64,000 nt of DNA from Bacteroidia bacterium (GTDB lineage Bacteria > Bacteroidota > Bacteroidia > J057 > JADKCL01), in NCBI GenBank assembly GCA_020635905.1, contig JACJYV010000003.1:248001-312000 (forward strand), written 5' to 3'. A program made the translations under genes and the position numbers. Shown here one piece after another: positions 17,873 to 26,429 of this stretch; positions within the stretch are counted from its first letter, which is position 1; each line of letters starts with the position of its first letter. Under the pieces are notes generated by a model. It was given only the letters and a program-made list of their open reading frames with translations. It was not told the origin of the DNA and searched no databases.

Positions 17873-18140
17873 GGGGTGAAAATACACCATTTTATGGAAG
17901 GCTGAAGGCCAACGCATTGGGGGCCACAATTTCTTTTTTCACCACAGAGGACACGGAGATCACAGAGAATCAGCGCATTACATTCGTATTTTATGGAAAT
18001 AATTTAGGTTGAATTAGATAGAGAACCATTTTTTAGAAGAGAAATATCTCCGTGTTCTTTTGCAAAAATACCACCGTAATATATGCTCTGTGTCCCTCTG
18101 TGGTTAAATTTCCCCCTCAGTCGACGCCTATTGGCTTGCT

Positions 18141-18358
18141 TTGCGGCCTCTGCGTGACCAAATCACCAACAAGGCACATCCGAATACTTTGCGTCCTTTG
18201 CTCCCCTCAACCAACCAAATGCGGAAAACACCCCCTTTGCGGCCTCTGCGTGACCAAATCACCAACAAGGCACATCCGACTACTTTGCGTCCTTTGCTCA
18301 CCTCAACCCACGAAATGCGGATAACACCCCCTTTGCGGCCTCTGCGTGACCAAATCAC
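18141..18358. repeat. 96-bp tandem repeat, about 2.3 copies
   Basis: The word TTGCGGCCTCTGCGTGACCA begins at 18141, 18237 and 18333, an exact 96-bp period. Each unit also carries CACCAACAAGGCACATCCG and a CTTTGCGTCCTTTGCTC segment. The sequence is related to the second half of the repeat at 14448-14515. It fills the gap between RidA and the methyltransferase. Upstream, 17940-18120 contains similar CACAGAGGACACGGAGAT-type words. Open frames through it are by-products of the 96-bp (multiple of three) period. Confidence 0.8.
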
Positions 18359-18362
18359 TCAA

Positions 18363-19115
18363 TTAATTCCGAAAGATCACACAGTGCTGCCTTTCAGGCG
18401 ACACGGGTTTTTTGATTTCCCCGTCGGGAAAGAGGGATTGCATATAAGGCGTGTCGTAAAACTGGAGAAACATGGAACCTTCCTTCTCCAACGGAGGGGC
18501 ATCATCGGGGGGCTCAATGCGAAAATCCTCTCCCACAATGGTGCACCAGCGGGCATCGCGGGCCAGTTTTTCGGCCTCCCGGGGATCGTGGGGAGTGAAC
18601 TGGGAAATGCGATGGGCAATATTGGATCCGGCAAACAGGTCGGGACGGGCCGCGCTGAGGTCCCAGTCAGGGTCCTGGGTGGGATCGTAAAATTTCTCGA
18701 AATAGGTAAATCCCATGATGCCACCCGGTTTCAGGGTGTTTCTCAATTGCCCCACCAACTCCAGCATGTCGGGTTTGGATACGTGGTTGAAAACGGAAAA
18801 AGCAATCACAATGTCGAAGGTTTCCGGACCGTAGGGAATGGGAAATCCCACGATTCCTTCGGGATTGTCGTAACAACTGTAACGGTTGTAAACCTCGAAA
18901 TTGCCACGTGGATGGTTTTTTTTGCCAATTTCAATTGCAACTTTATCCACATCAAGGCAGGTATAGTCCTCGGGACGGATATTGTCGGGACAGCCCAGCA
19001 AAAAGGGGCCGATATTGCCGGCAAAATCCAGGATCTTTTTATTGGTCCAGTCGATTCCGCCAAACAGGGTATTGAAATAGAAATACTGGGTAGTACGATT
19101 ACTGATGTGGGCCAT
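18363..19115 (-). CDS. Class I SAM-dependent methyltransferase
   Basis: 250 residues. Motif I is KKILDFAGNIGPFLL (Asp30 to Gly36). An acidic strand end, YTCLDVDKVAIEIG, comes next. Motif IV is FDIVIAFSVFNHVSKPDML, and the post-motif is LKPGGIMGFTYFE. This is a typical Methyltransf_11/25-like Rossmann fold. The first Gly of the usual GxGxG is Ala-Gly-Asn-Ile-Gly, still compatible with SAM binding. The substrate is unknown. It is transcribed alone on the minus strand, convergent with the RidA run, and the FMN reductase diverges from it at 19286. Confidence 0.85.
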   Translation of the reverse strand: MAHISNRTTQYFYFNTLFGGIDWTNKKILDFAGNIGPFLLGCPDNIRPEDYTCLDVDKVAIEIGKKNHPRGNFEVYNRYSCYDNPEGIVGFPIPYGPETFDIVIAFSVFNHVSKPDMLELVGQLRNTLKPGGIMGFTYFEKFYDPTQDPDWDLSAARPDLFAGSNIAHRISQFTPHDPREAEKLARDARWCTIVGEDFRIEPPDDAPPLEKEGSMFLQFYDTPYMQSLFPDGEIKKPVSPERQHCVIFRN

Positions 19116-19285
19116 GATGATTCTCTTGAGGGTGAAAGACCACGATAATCGGGATATTTGGTGAGATTACAAAACCATTCTCCCGGTAAGGCCCAAAAAA
19201 TCTGTCCACCCCAAATTTGCGCCAATGCAGGCGAAAGTCCTATCTTCACGGCGACCGGAAAAAGAAATTCCCGACCCTCAACTGC

Positions 19286-19846
19286 ATGAAAAACCGAATC
19301 ACCCTCATTCTTGGCACCACCCGGCAACACAACGAAAGTCAGAAAGTGGCCCGCTACCTGCTGGAAAAGATCGAAGCAGCGCAATTATTCGAAGTGGATT
19401 ATCTGGATCTGGCCCAAATCGACCTTCCCCTGCTGGACGAGCGCCTGACCCACCATCCACAGCCGCCCCGCGATCTGGTGATCTGGAACGAAAAAATAGG
19501 CCAGGCCCGGGGCATTCTGATTGTGGCGCCCGAATACAAGGGCAGTTATCCGGGTTCGCTGAAAAATTTCTTTGATTTCCTCCCCCAGGGCGCCTTTCGC
19601 TACAAACCTGTGGGGGTTTCAACCGTGTCTTCGGGCGCATACGGTGGGGTCAACTGTCTGGCTCAGTTGCGGCTGCTGGCTTTGTCCATGGGCGGTCTGC
19701 CCATTCCAGACGACCTGAGGGTTCCTCAGGTTACTGTACAATTTGGCGAACAGGACCAGCCCGGCGAAAATTTCGCCACCAAAGCAGATAAATTTCTCCA
19801 CGAGTTTGCAGGTTACGTCAAGGCCCTGAGCAGGTTAATAGAATAA
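19286..19846 (+). CDS. NADPH-dependent FMN reductase (flavodoxin fold)
   Basis: 186 residues from the ATG at 19286; the in-frame ATG at 19217 adds 23 basic residues that do not belong to the fold. The phosphate-binding loop is LGTTRQHNESQ (residues 9-19), and the flavin-side loop is VAPEYKGSYPGSLKNFFD (80-97), both characteristic of the NADPH-dependent FMN reductase/azoreductase family (SsuE, ChrR, ArsH relatives). The reaction reduces FMN with NAD(P)H. It is the natural reduced-flavin supplier for the three LLM monooxygenases at 12249, 15556 and 30208, although it is not in an operon with any of them. Confidence 0.88.
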   Translation: MKNRITLILGTTRQHNESQKVARYLLEKIEAAQLFEVDYLDLAQIDLPLLDERLTHHPQPPRDLVIWNEKIGQARGILIVAPEYKGSYPGSLKNFFDFLPQGAFRYKPVGVSTVSSGAYGGVNCLAQLRLLALSMGGLPIPDDLRVPQVTVQFGEQDQPGENFATKADKFLHEFAGYVKALSRLIE

Positions 19847-19974
19847 AATACTTGGTTTTCTCTCAGAAAATCAGCATCTTTCGTCATCAAAATCATCTTT
19901 TCGTTTTTTAGTATTACCCTCAGATTTGCCCCAGGCAACGGTTCTTTCAAAATTACCCTCTAATTGCATACGAC

Positions 19975-21621
19975 ATGAAAAGAAGGCTTTTTCTTCAACA
20001 GGCTGGAACGGCAGCGGCTGGTATATTTTTGGTACCCTCTCTGCTCGAGTCTTGTATCTCCCCGAAAACCCTGACCACCTTTCCCCAGGGACCAGCTGAT
20101 TTCACGGATTTCGAGAAATATTCCATGATGTACGATTCTGCTCTGGCAGAACTGCGCCTTTTTGGAGCCGGCCCCATCATTCCCGCTGAAGCCGAACTAT
20201 TTTCCTTTGGTCTGGATGGAGTTGCAGAGCAGATTCTGAACGGGGCCGAAGAACCTGGACAGCTATCTGAGAGTTTTGCGGAATTTTCTGCAGAAATGAT
20301 CGTAGCCGCCGAGGGACTGGCAGAGGCCAGCCACGAAATCCCCCTGATTGAGGGCGGTGAATATACGGCCGAAGCCACCACCATGGCTCTGCTCAAAGTG
20401 GGAAAAGCCTCCAATGTGTTGCTGAGCGCCACCAAATCAGCTTTCCCCCATCCCACCCGGGTTCAGTTTTCGGAAAACATGACCACCCATTCTGAAACCA
20501 TGTATCAGGCCCTGGCCGGAGAATTTCCCACCACGCCTAAGATGCCGGGTACAAATAATGCCGAATTGATCCACAGTTCTGAGCAACTGATGGCCAATGC
20601 CGAACTGTACACCGGGGCCTCGGAAATGTTTTCCTCCACCCAGGAATTTGTCCCCTCCTGCGCCGAATTTGCCGACACGGTTGGCAATCTGGACGACCTG
20701 ATAGGATTGGCCGAAAACCTGGGTCAGGCGGCTAAAACCGCCGAAACGCTGGGCATACCTGCGGCCATTGCCGAGTTTGCCTCCACCCACCAGACGGCTG
20801 AAGAGCTTAACATCAGTACGGGTAGCGATTACCTGCTGGCTGCCACTCAGAGTATCGCCCTTTCTGCCGAATTGTACTCCGGCGGAGGTGGTATTTTCCA
20901 AAACGGAGAAGTGATTTATGGTGCGGCCGAAGAAATTTCCGCCGAGGCCTGGGTTCCTGCGGCCGAAACCCTCCTGTTTGCCGCCGAAAGATATACCAAC
21001 ATTGCCCAGGGACAGGCTGCAGTCAATGGAGCCGAAACCATGGTAAGCGGCGCTGCCGAATTGTATGCCGAAGCTGAATACACCGTGGCCAACCTTACCC
21101 CGGCCGAAGTCATGGACGGACCGACCCTTGAAGCGGGCAGCGAGACCCTGGTCTTTGGCGCCGAGCAATATGTGGGCGCGGCGGTGAACTACCAGGGAGC
21201 GGTGCGCTACGGATTTGGTGCCACCCAATACTGGATTGGGGCCGAAGCCTTTGCAGGAGGCAATGTGGGCGCCGAAAAACTCATCAATACGGGCACAATC
21301 CAGGCCGAGCATGGCGGAGTGGACTATAATCTGGGGGCGGAAGTCCTCACAGCAATCAATACCCCACAAGGTGTGATCAGTGTCTATCCGGCGGCCGAAG
21401 CCTATCTGCAGGGCGCCGAAAAACTGTTTGCAGTGGCCGTTGGTGCAGAAGCCGAACAAGGTGCTGAGCTCATGCTGGTTGGTTCTGAACTCATGCTTCA
21501 GGGCGCCGAACTGGCCGTGCTTGGCGGTGCCGAGCTGGCCGAAGGCTCCGCAGAAGTCGAAGACGGTTCAGGCGAATTGTATCAGGGCGCAGCTGAGTTT
21601 ATTACGGCGGAAGTCAAATAG
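19975..21621 (+). CDS. Ala/Glu-rich heptad-repeat exported protein, unrecognised family
   Basis: 548 residues. The N-terminus resembles a Tat-type lipoprotein signal: MKRRLFLQQAG, a hydrophobic stretch, then LLESC (Cys27). The rest is extraordinarily rich in Ala, Glu and Gly, with many short repeats built on [GA]-A-E-x-[LYM]. In the last ~60 residues they become a clear ~7-residue cycle (GAELMLV, GSELMLQ, GAELAVLG, GAELAEG, SAEVEDG, SGELYQG, AAEFI). The protein is strongly acidic, with almost no Lys or Arg after residue 150. GAE-.-Y repeats fill 300-430. I cannot assign a family. An extracytoplasmic helical rod, fibrous scaffold or metal-binding surface protein are all possible. It lies alone on the plus strand. 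Confidence 0.85.
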   Translation: MKRRLFLQQAGTAAAGIFLVPSLLESCISPKTLTTFPQGPADFTDFEKYSMMYDSALAELRLFGAGPIIPAEAELFSFGLDGVAEQILNGAEEPGQLSESFAEFSAEMIVAAEGLAEASHEIPLIEGGEYTAEATTMALLKVGKASNVLLSATKSAFPHPTRVQFSENMTTHSETMYQALAGEFPTTPKMPGTNNAELIHSSEQLMANAELYTGASEMFSSTQEFVPSCAEFADTVGNLDDLIGLAENLGQAAKTAETLGIPAAIAEFASTHQTAEELNISTGSDYLLAATQSIALSAELYSGGGGIFQNGEVIYGAAEEISAEAWVPAAETLLFAAERYTNIAQGQAAVNGAETMVSGAAELYAEAEYTVANLTPAEVMDGPTLEAGSETLVFGAEQYVGAAVNYQGAVRYGFGATQYWIGAEAFAGGNVGAEKLINTGTIQAEHGGVDYNLGAEVLTAINTPQGVISVYPAAEAYLQGAEKLFAVAVGAEAEQGAELMLVGSELMLQGAELAVLGGAELAEGSAEVEDGSGELYQGAAEFITAEVK

Positions 21622-21789
21622 TTGTAAGTTCTGAGTTGTTAGTTCCTCCTTTGGCATGAGTAACGAGTAATTAGTAGCGAGGCTCAAGATCCTTTTCCTG
21701 TTACTCGTCACTCTGGCCAAAGGCCCCCCTATGGGGAAACTCGTCACCCAAAGCTCGGGCCGAAGGCCCCACTATCTTGTAGCTTGTAG

Positions 21790-23679
21790 CTAAAACCCCA
21801 CTACCACTTTCCGAAAATACACCCGCCCTGCAACTTCTATTTGCAACAGATGGACGCCTGCTTCCAATCCATCCAACTCAAACTGACCTGGTTTGAGCGG
21901 GTTGAGTGACCTTTTGAGGATCAATTTCCCGGTCAGGTCATGGATGCTGACGGGCAGCAAGCCGGGGTCCCAACCCGTGATTTCAATGAAAAACGATCCC
22001 CGGGATGGATTGGGGAAGACGGTAATGCTGGTTTCCAGCTCAGGAGCCAGTCCCAACAGGGTGGGCGAAGTCAGGGTGCAGCCACCCCAATGGGTAACTT
22101 CCACGGAATAATTTCCGCTGGAGGCGGCCACATAATAATTTTGGGTAGCCCCGGCAATGGGATTTCCATTGAAAAACCATTGGTAAGCCGCACCCGCCGA
22201 GGCAAAAAGCGTATCGTGCGATTGGAATATTTCCGGACTAAAGATCGAAACCGTCACGCTGTCGATGGTTTCCCCACAGGGAGCCCCAATCACAGTATCC
22301 ACCGCAGAGAGGTAGTAAGTGGTGGTCTGGGGCGGATGGGCTATGGGGTTGGAAACCGTGGGGTCGCTCAGCCACAGGCTGGGCTGCCAGGCGAAAGTCA
22401 TGCGGTTGGAGGTGGTATCGGGGAGGCCGAGACGGACGGAGTCGCCTTCGCAGATGAGGGTGTCGGGGCCAGCCTCGGCCAGCATGGCAACCAGAGGTTC
22501 AAGATTGTAATTAGGGAGGTTGGGGAGGCCCCAGCTGGTTTTCCTGGGTAGCAACACGGAGTTAAGGTTGAATCCACAGGCCAGGCCTAATGAATCTGGG
22601 TAATATAAAACCCCTAACTGGTATTCAAGGGAATCGTTTTGTGTCCCAGATTGAACGGTAAAATAAATCTTGCCATCAGGTCCAATCTGATGCTGCCCAA
22701 AGAGGGTGGTATCAGGAGGGAACTGATGAATAATGGTTTTCGAGGAAAAGATATTTGGCGCGTTCAAATCAAATTGATACAAACTAGCACCTTGAAGGTT
22801 CCCCCCCTCTGAAACATAAAGTTTACTTCCATCCGGTGAAAATGAAGCCCCATACATGGTGTTTTGACCATTTTTATTGGTTGATAATATCCCTAAATCT
22901 TCGAAATTACTGAGTAAACCCGTACACCGGTCGAATTCGAAGAGATCCACATAACCAGTAAAGGTGACTGCCAATAATTTATCCCCCTGCTCTGAAAAAA
23001 CCATTTCGCCAATATCAGGATAAGCACCTCCAGGCATTTTGATACTGTAATCAGAGCCAATTTTCTGTTTGAAAGGACCCAGCAATCCATTAGGAGTAAA
23101 AAGGAAATAAGCAAATTCATCGTTATAACTATCATGCGTAAAAATCCACCAATCCCTTCCATTTGCATGCTTAACCGCGGTTAATTTCTCAGAAATATAT
23201 TGAGGTGGATTTTCATAAATGATGGATTTATTTTTCTTTACCCCACCCATACCATTATTCATAGAGACATCAATGGTAATTGTTTGCAAACAGTACCCTC
23301 CCGCAAGACATCCTGTACTAGAAAAAAATAATTGAAGTAGGTTTTCTTTAGAATCAATGGGAATAATCAAGGCTCCCTGTGTATTTGAATAACTGGCCCC
23401 AAGTTTTGGGATGCCCTTAACTGTTAATCCTGATTTGTTGTAGATACTGTCGTGGTTTACATAAAGCAACAAATCTCCATTTTTATCAGAATAAGTGCCC
23501 GCAAATTCATTGAAATAGGTTGTTGTGATGTTTGGATTGACGATGGGATTGCCTGAATGAAACTGAAGGAGAATGGAATCGCCAAAAGTCCAGTTGAGGC
23601 TATGCTGGGCATGCAAATCCATCCCAGCCCCACCCCACAGCAGCAGCAAAACCACAATGATATGACCTATCTTGTACAA
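21790..23679 (-). CDS. T9SS-secreted beta-propeller/PKD-like protein
   Basis: 629 residues. A signal peptide ends near LHAQ (about residue 25). Residues ~30-390 have propeller-like repeats (IIPIDSKENLLQLFF, DWWIFTHDSYNDEF, KLLAVTFTGYVDLFEFD, GASFSPDGSKLYVSEGG, GPDGKIYF), a layout common in Bacteroidota proteins described as WD40-like or gliding-motility-associated. An Ig/PKD-like segment follows (GDSVRLGLPD, AYQWFFNGNPI). Type A T9SS sorting closes the protein (VFPNPSRGSFF, LEAGVHLLQI, RKVVVGF). It is likely surface-exposed. The 168 bp between its stop and the heptad-repeat gene contain only short repetitive words. Confidence 0.85.
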   Translation of the reverse strand: MYKIGHIIVVLLLLWGGAGMDLHAQHSLNWTFGDSILLQFHSGNPIVNPNITTTYFNEFAGTYSDKNGDLLLYVNHDSIYNKSGLTVKGIPKLGASYSNTQGALIIPIDSKENLLQLFFSSTGCLAGGYCLQTITIDVSMNNGMGGVKKNKSIIYENPPQYISEKLTAVKHANGRDWWIFTHDSYNDEFAYFLFTPNGLLGPFKQKIGSDYSIKMPGGAYPDIGEMVFSEQGDKLLAVTFTGYVDLFEFDRCTGLLSNFEDLGILSTNKNGQNTMYGASFSPDGSKLYVSEGGNLQGASLYQFDLNAPNIFSSKTIIHQFPPDTTLFGQHQIGPDGKIYFTVQSGTQNDSLEYQLGVLYYPDSLGLACGFNLNSVLLPRKTSWGLPNLPNYNLEPLVAMLAEAGPDTLICEGDSVRLGLPDTTSNRMTFAWQPSLWLSDPTVSNPIAHPPQTTTYYLSAVDTVIGAPCGETIDSVTVSIFSPEIFQSHDTLFASAGAAYQWFFNGNPIAGATQNYYVAASSGNYSVEVTHWGGCTLTSPTLLGLAPELETSITVFPNPSRGSFFIEITGWDPGLLPVSIHDLTGKLILKRSLNPLKPGQFELDGLEAGVHLLQIEVAGRVYFRKVVVGF

Positions 23680-23759
23680 AGTTGGAAGTTTTACTCAAAG
23701 TATTGGTTTTAGGGGGAAAACGCAAGTAAGTTGGCCTGAATCGGGGGCCTCAATTAGCA

Positions 23760-24450
23760 GGTTAGGCCACCCCAAGGGTAGCTCAGAGGTACCAACCCCA
23801 ACCCTAAAGGTTCGAAATCGAACCCTGAAGCGAAATTACCCCAACCCAAAAGGTTCGAAATTGAACCCTGAAGGCTTGATTTCCCAACCCCTGAACATAA
23901 TGGAACCACCCTTCAAAGGTTAATTCCCCCAGGCTTCAGGCTTGCCCCGGTCAAGCTTTGGGCCTGGATATCCCAACCTTTGGACCATAGATACCCCAGC
24001 TTTTGGGCCTCGAAGTTGAACCATCGATCCCTGAATACCCCAACCCTCTGGCTTGATATATGCATGCCCAAACCCCAGACCTGCCAATCCCTAACCATAA
24101 TTACCCCCCCCTGAACATAATTGAGCTGACCTTCAAAGGTTAATTACCCCAGGCTTCAGGCTTGCCCCATCAGGGCTCCGGGCTTGGTCTGGTAATGCTT
24201 TGGGCCTGGGTAACCCAACCCCTGAACCATAGTTACACTAACCTCAGAACCTTAGTTACCCCAACCTTTGGGCCTGATCTTTTTAGGCTTTGGGCCTCGA
24301 AACTGAGCCTTTGCACCCTAAATACCCCTGGCTTCAGGCTTGCCCCCTCAAGGGTAAAAGCCTGGGTAACTCCACCTTTACACCCTGAATATCCCAGGCC
24401 TGAGGCTTGTCCCGTGAAAGCTTTGGGGTTGGGTGAATTGTGGTAAATGG
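23760..24450. repeat. Degenerate phrase-like repeat region
   Basis: About 700 bp built from recurring short words: CAGGCTTCAGGCTTGCCCC, CTTTGGGCCT, GGTTCGAAATTGAACCCTGAA, TACCCCAACC. A 38-bp block at 23911-23948 recurs at 24131-24167 (220 bp apart), and further CAGGCTT(C/G)AGGCTTG copies start near 24330 and 24395. No gene is visible in either strand, and the open frames are short. It could be a decayed tandem array. It lies between the starts and stops of minus-strand genes and may mark an operon boundary. Confidence 0.6.
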
Positions 24451-24513
24451 ATGGGGCAATTGTGGTATGGGGTTGAAAAGGGCCTGAACGTGGCCGCGGG
24501 GTGGTTTTTAATT

Positions 24514-24958
24514 CGACCGCCCTGCGGTCGTGAAACTCACCTCCAATCCATGGGCTACAATAATGTGACCGCCCTGCGGTCAAACCGGCTGCCCTTCCTG
24601 GCAGGGAGGTCCGCCTTGCGGGTCACTTTTTTGAGCCGCGATAAATCGCGACTCTACGGGATCTTTTGCAGCATGGCCATGCTGAAAGTGCCCCTGGAAG
24701 GGTCATATTATGGTAGAATGATGGATCATCCAAAATCCACGACCCCGGCTCCGCAGGAGTCACGAAGTGAAGGGGTCGAATTAATTCAGGATATTTCCAC
24801 ATCAATGAAAATGACGAGATGGCTCTTTGAGACGCGATAAATCGCGTCTGTACGGAAATCCTTCAGCCATTTCACTGGCTACCATTATGCGACCGCGCTG
24901 CGGTTGGGAATTCCATTCCTGTTTCACTCGCTACAATAATATGACCGCGCTGCGGTCA
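24514..24958. repeat. Cluster of perfect and near-perfect palindromes (REP-like)
   Basis: Palindromes GACCGC-CCT-GCGGTC occur at 24514-24530 and 24566-24582, with variants GACCGCGCTGCGGT at 24891-24905 and 24942-24958. CGCGAT-AA-ATCGCG occurs at 24637-24650, and an 18-bp version is at 24831-24848. Three of the GACCGC palindromes follow a shared leader resembling GCTACAATAAT. Each could form a stable hairpin. Such palindromic repeats are found between genes in many bacteria and may stabilise mRNA ends or be scattered by a transposase. Confidence 0.6.
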
Positions 24959-24970
24959 ACCATCCACGGA

Positions 24971-25053
24971 GCAAACCGCAACCGCAACCGCAACCGTAAA
25001 CCGCAAACCGTAAACCGTAAACCGTAAACCGTAAACAGTAAACCGTAAACCGT
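24971..25053. repeat. Heptamer tandem array ACCGTAA
   Basis: About 80 bp of 7-bp units (ACCGTAA, with ACCGCA variants at the left end) that stop directly at the stop codon of the SelO-like gene (25055). The same words occur in inverted orientation at 14311-14340 and 14557-14580. No coding content is seen. Confidence 0.75.
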
Positions 25054-25054
25054 C

Positions 25055-26428
25055 TCACCCAATCCTGCCCGTCGCGGTACTCAAAAAGGCATGCAGGATA
25101 TTGGCCGCGTCCAGGCGGGTGAGGGTACCGTTTTGCAGGTGGCGGGCCAGGCCGTAACAGAGGGTGCTTTGCTTGGATTTTTTCAGGCCCACTTCAAATC
25201 CCCAGAAATGGGTATTATCGCCCCAAATGTCGAAGGGCACCCGGATGGAATCCACGGGCTGGGGATAATTGGGAAAATGGGGCCAGATGGAGCCGCCCCA
25301 GTGCAGCAGGCGGTCGCTGACCAGACTGAGGATGGGGTCAGTGAAACGGTCGCGTACTTCGAATGAGCCAAAATCAATGATGGTCAGATGGGGCGGATTG
25401 AGGGTAAAATCGCGGGTGTGCTGGATGTTAACTCCCTCAAAATAAAGAGATTTATCCTTGATCTGACTCACCTCCTCCAGGTTTTTCATCTGGTCTTCGT
25501 TGAGGTGCCTCACTTCATGCTCGCCGTACCGCACCTGAAACACCCCATCGTGCTTCGACACTTTGACCCCGGTCACATAATTGCAGGAGGTGACCCCGTA
25601 ATGCCGCAGCAAAAGTTCCGCTTCCAGCTGCACCAGTTGCATATCGGTCTGATAGACAGGCAATCCGCCGGGATTGAGGGGCCTTTGGTGAGCCCGGCGC
25701 ACCAACAAAGCCGCGGGTCCCATATTGGTTTCGTCCACCACCTGCAGGTCGAAAGGCAGGCGAATGACCGCATAGGTGGGCAGGGTCTCGAATTTGGAGG
25801 TGGAATGGCGAAAAATGGCCTGGGTCAGTTGCTGGTTGAGATATTCGCGAAATGCCTCTTCCAGGGAAAGCAGCCCGTTGCCGTGGTTATAATATCGTGG
25901 TTCAATCCCCGGTGCAAGGCCAGTACCTTTGACATCCAGCAGACCATCCTCGTCTTCAAAGCCCGGATCAGCGGGCCAGCCCAGCGCATCACGGTTGTGT
26001 TTCAGGGAAATGATGGTCGCCCGGCCATACAACAGGGGACGATACACAGGAACCTGTTCCCCTGAAACGGGAATTTTGGTATTGACCCGGGCCTGGGAAG
26101 CCTGATTTTCAGATACAAAGCAGCATTGGCGCAGCAACCATTCCTCAATTCGCTGCCGGATCACCATTTTGCGGACTTCACCTTCCAGCACCTTCAATTC
26201 AGGGTGGCGCATTTCCAGACGTTCATCGCTCAGGCAGGGGAAATCGTGCTGCAACAGGGCGTGGTCGGCCAGAATGACCTCGGCACCTGTGGTAAAAACT
26301 GCAGTTTCGGTATGGAAATTGGCATGATCAAGCTCCTCAAAGCGGCTAAAAACGGGGCCCCGGGAAAAGTTGCCGGGCGGGGTAAAACCAGCCAGTTGAG
26401 GGGGCAATTCGAGATCGATGGTATCCAT
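25055..26428 (-). CDS. Divergent SelO-like (protein adenylyltransferase/pseudokinase fold) protein
   Basis: 457 residues, cytoplasmic. Three segments line up in order with SelO/YdiU: YGRATIIS...LLDVKGTG (Lys167, like LKGAG), LEEAFREYL (Glu195, like the REY/REF of SelO), and LTIIDFGSFEVRDRF (Asp352, like LTIDYGPFGF). A GVN segment sits just before the last one, where SelO has GVLNTDN. SelO proteins use an inverted kinase-like site to transfer AMP to protein side chains. The N-terminal 120 residues and the linkers differ from standard SelO, and the Asn of the metal site is not obvious, so activity cannot be assumed. It is the last gene of the 12-gene minus-strand run, starting 1 bp after the stop of the DXD glycosyltransferase. 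I see the motifs; the family call is an inference. Confidence 0.55.
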   Translation of the reverse strand: MDTIDLELPPQLAGFTPPGNFSRGPVFSRFEELDHANFHTETAVFTTGAEVILADHALLQHDFPCLSDERLEMRHPELKVLEGEVRKMVIRQRIEEWLLRQCCFVSENQASQARVNTKIPVSGEQVPVYRPLLYGRATIISLKHNRDALGWPADPGFEDEDGLLDVKGTGLAPGIEPRYYNHGNGLLSLEEAFREYLNQQLTQAIFRHSTSKFETLPTYAVIRLPFDLQVVDETNMGPAALLVRRAHQRPLNPGGLPVYQTDMQLVQLEAELLLRHYGVTSCNYVTGVKVSKHDGVFQVRYGEHEVRHLNEDQMKNLEEVSQIKDKSLYFEGVNIQHTRDFTLNPPHLTIIDFGSFEVRDRFTDPILSLVSDRLLHWGGSIWPHFPNYPQPVDSIRVPFDIWGDNTHFWGFEVGLKKSKQSTLCYGLARHLQNGTLTRLDAANILHAFLSTATGRIG

Positions 26429-26429
26429 A

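Noticed and set aside
18141..19148. A 335-residue plus-strand open frame over the 96-bp repeats and the methyltransferase
   Set aside because: It starts in the tandem repeat and then runs antisense to a clear methyltransferase; its composition is not protein-like.
24971..25053. Telomere-like repeat
   Set aside because: The ACCGTAA heptamer is a short interstitial array in an ordinary operon gap, with no end or replication features.
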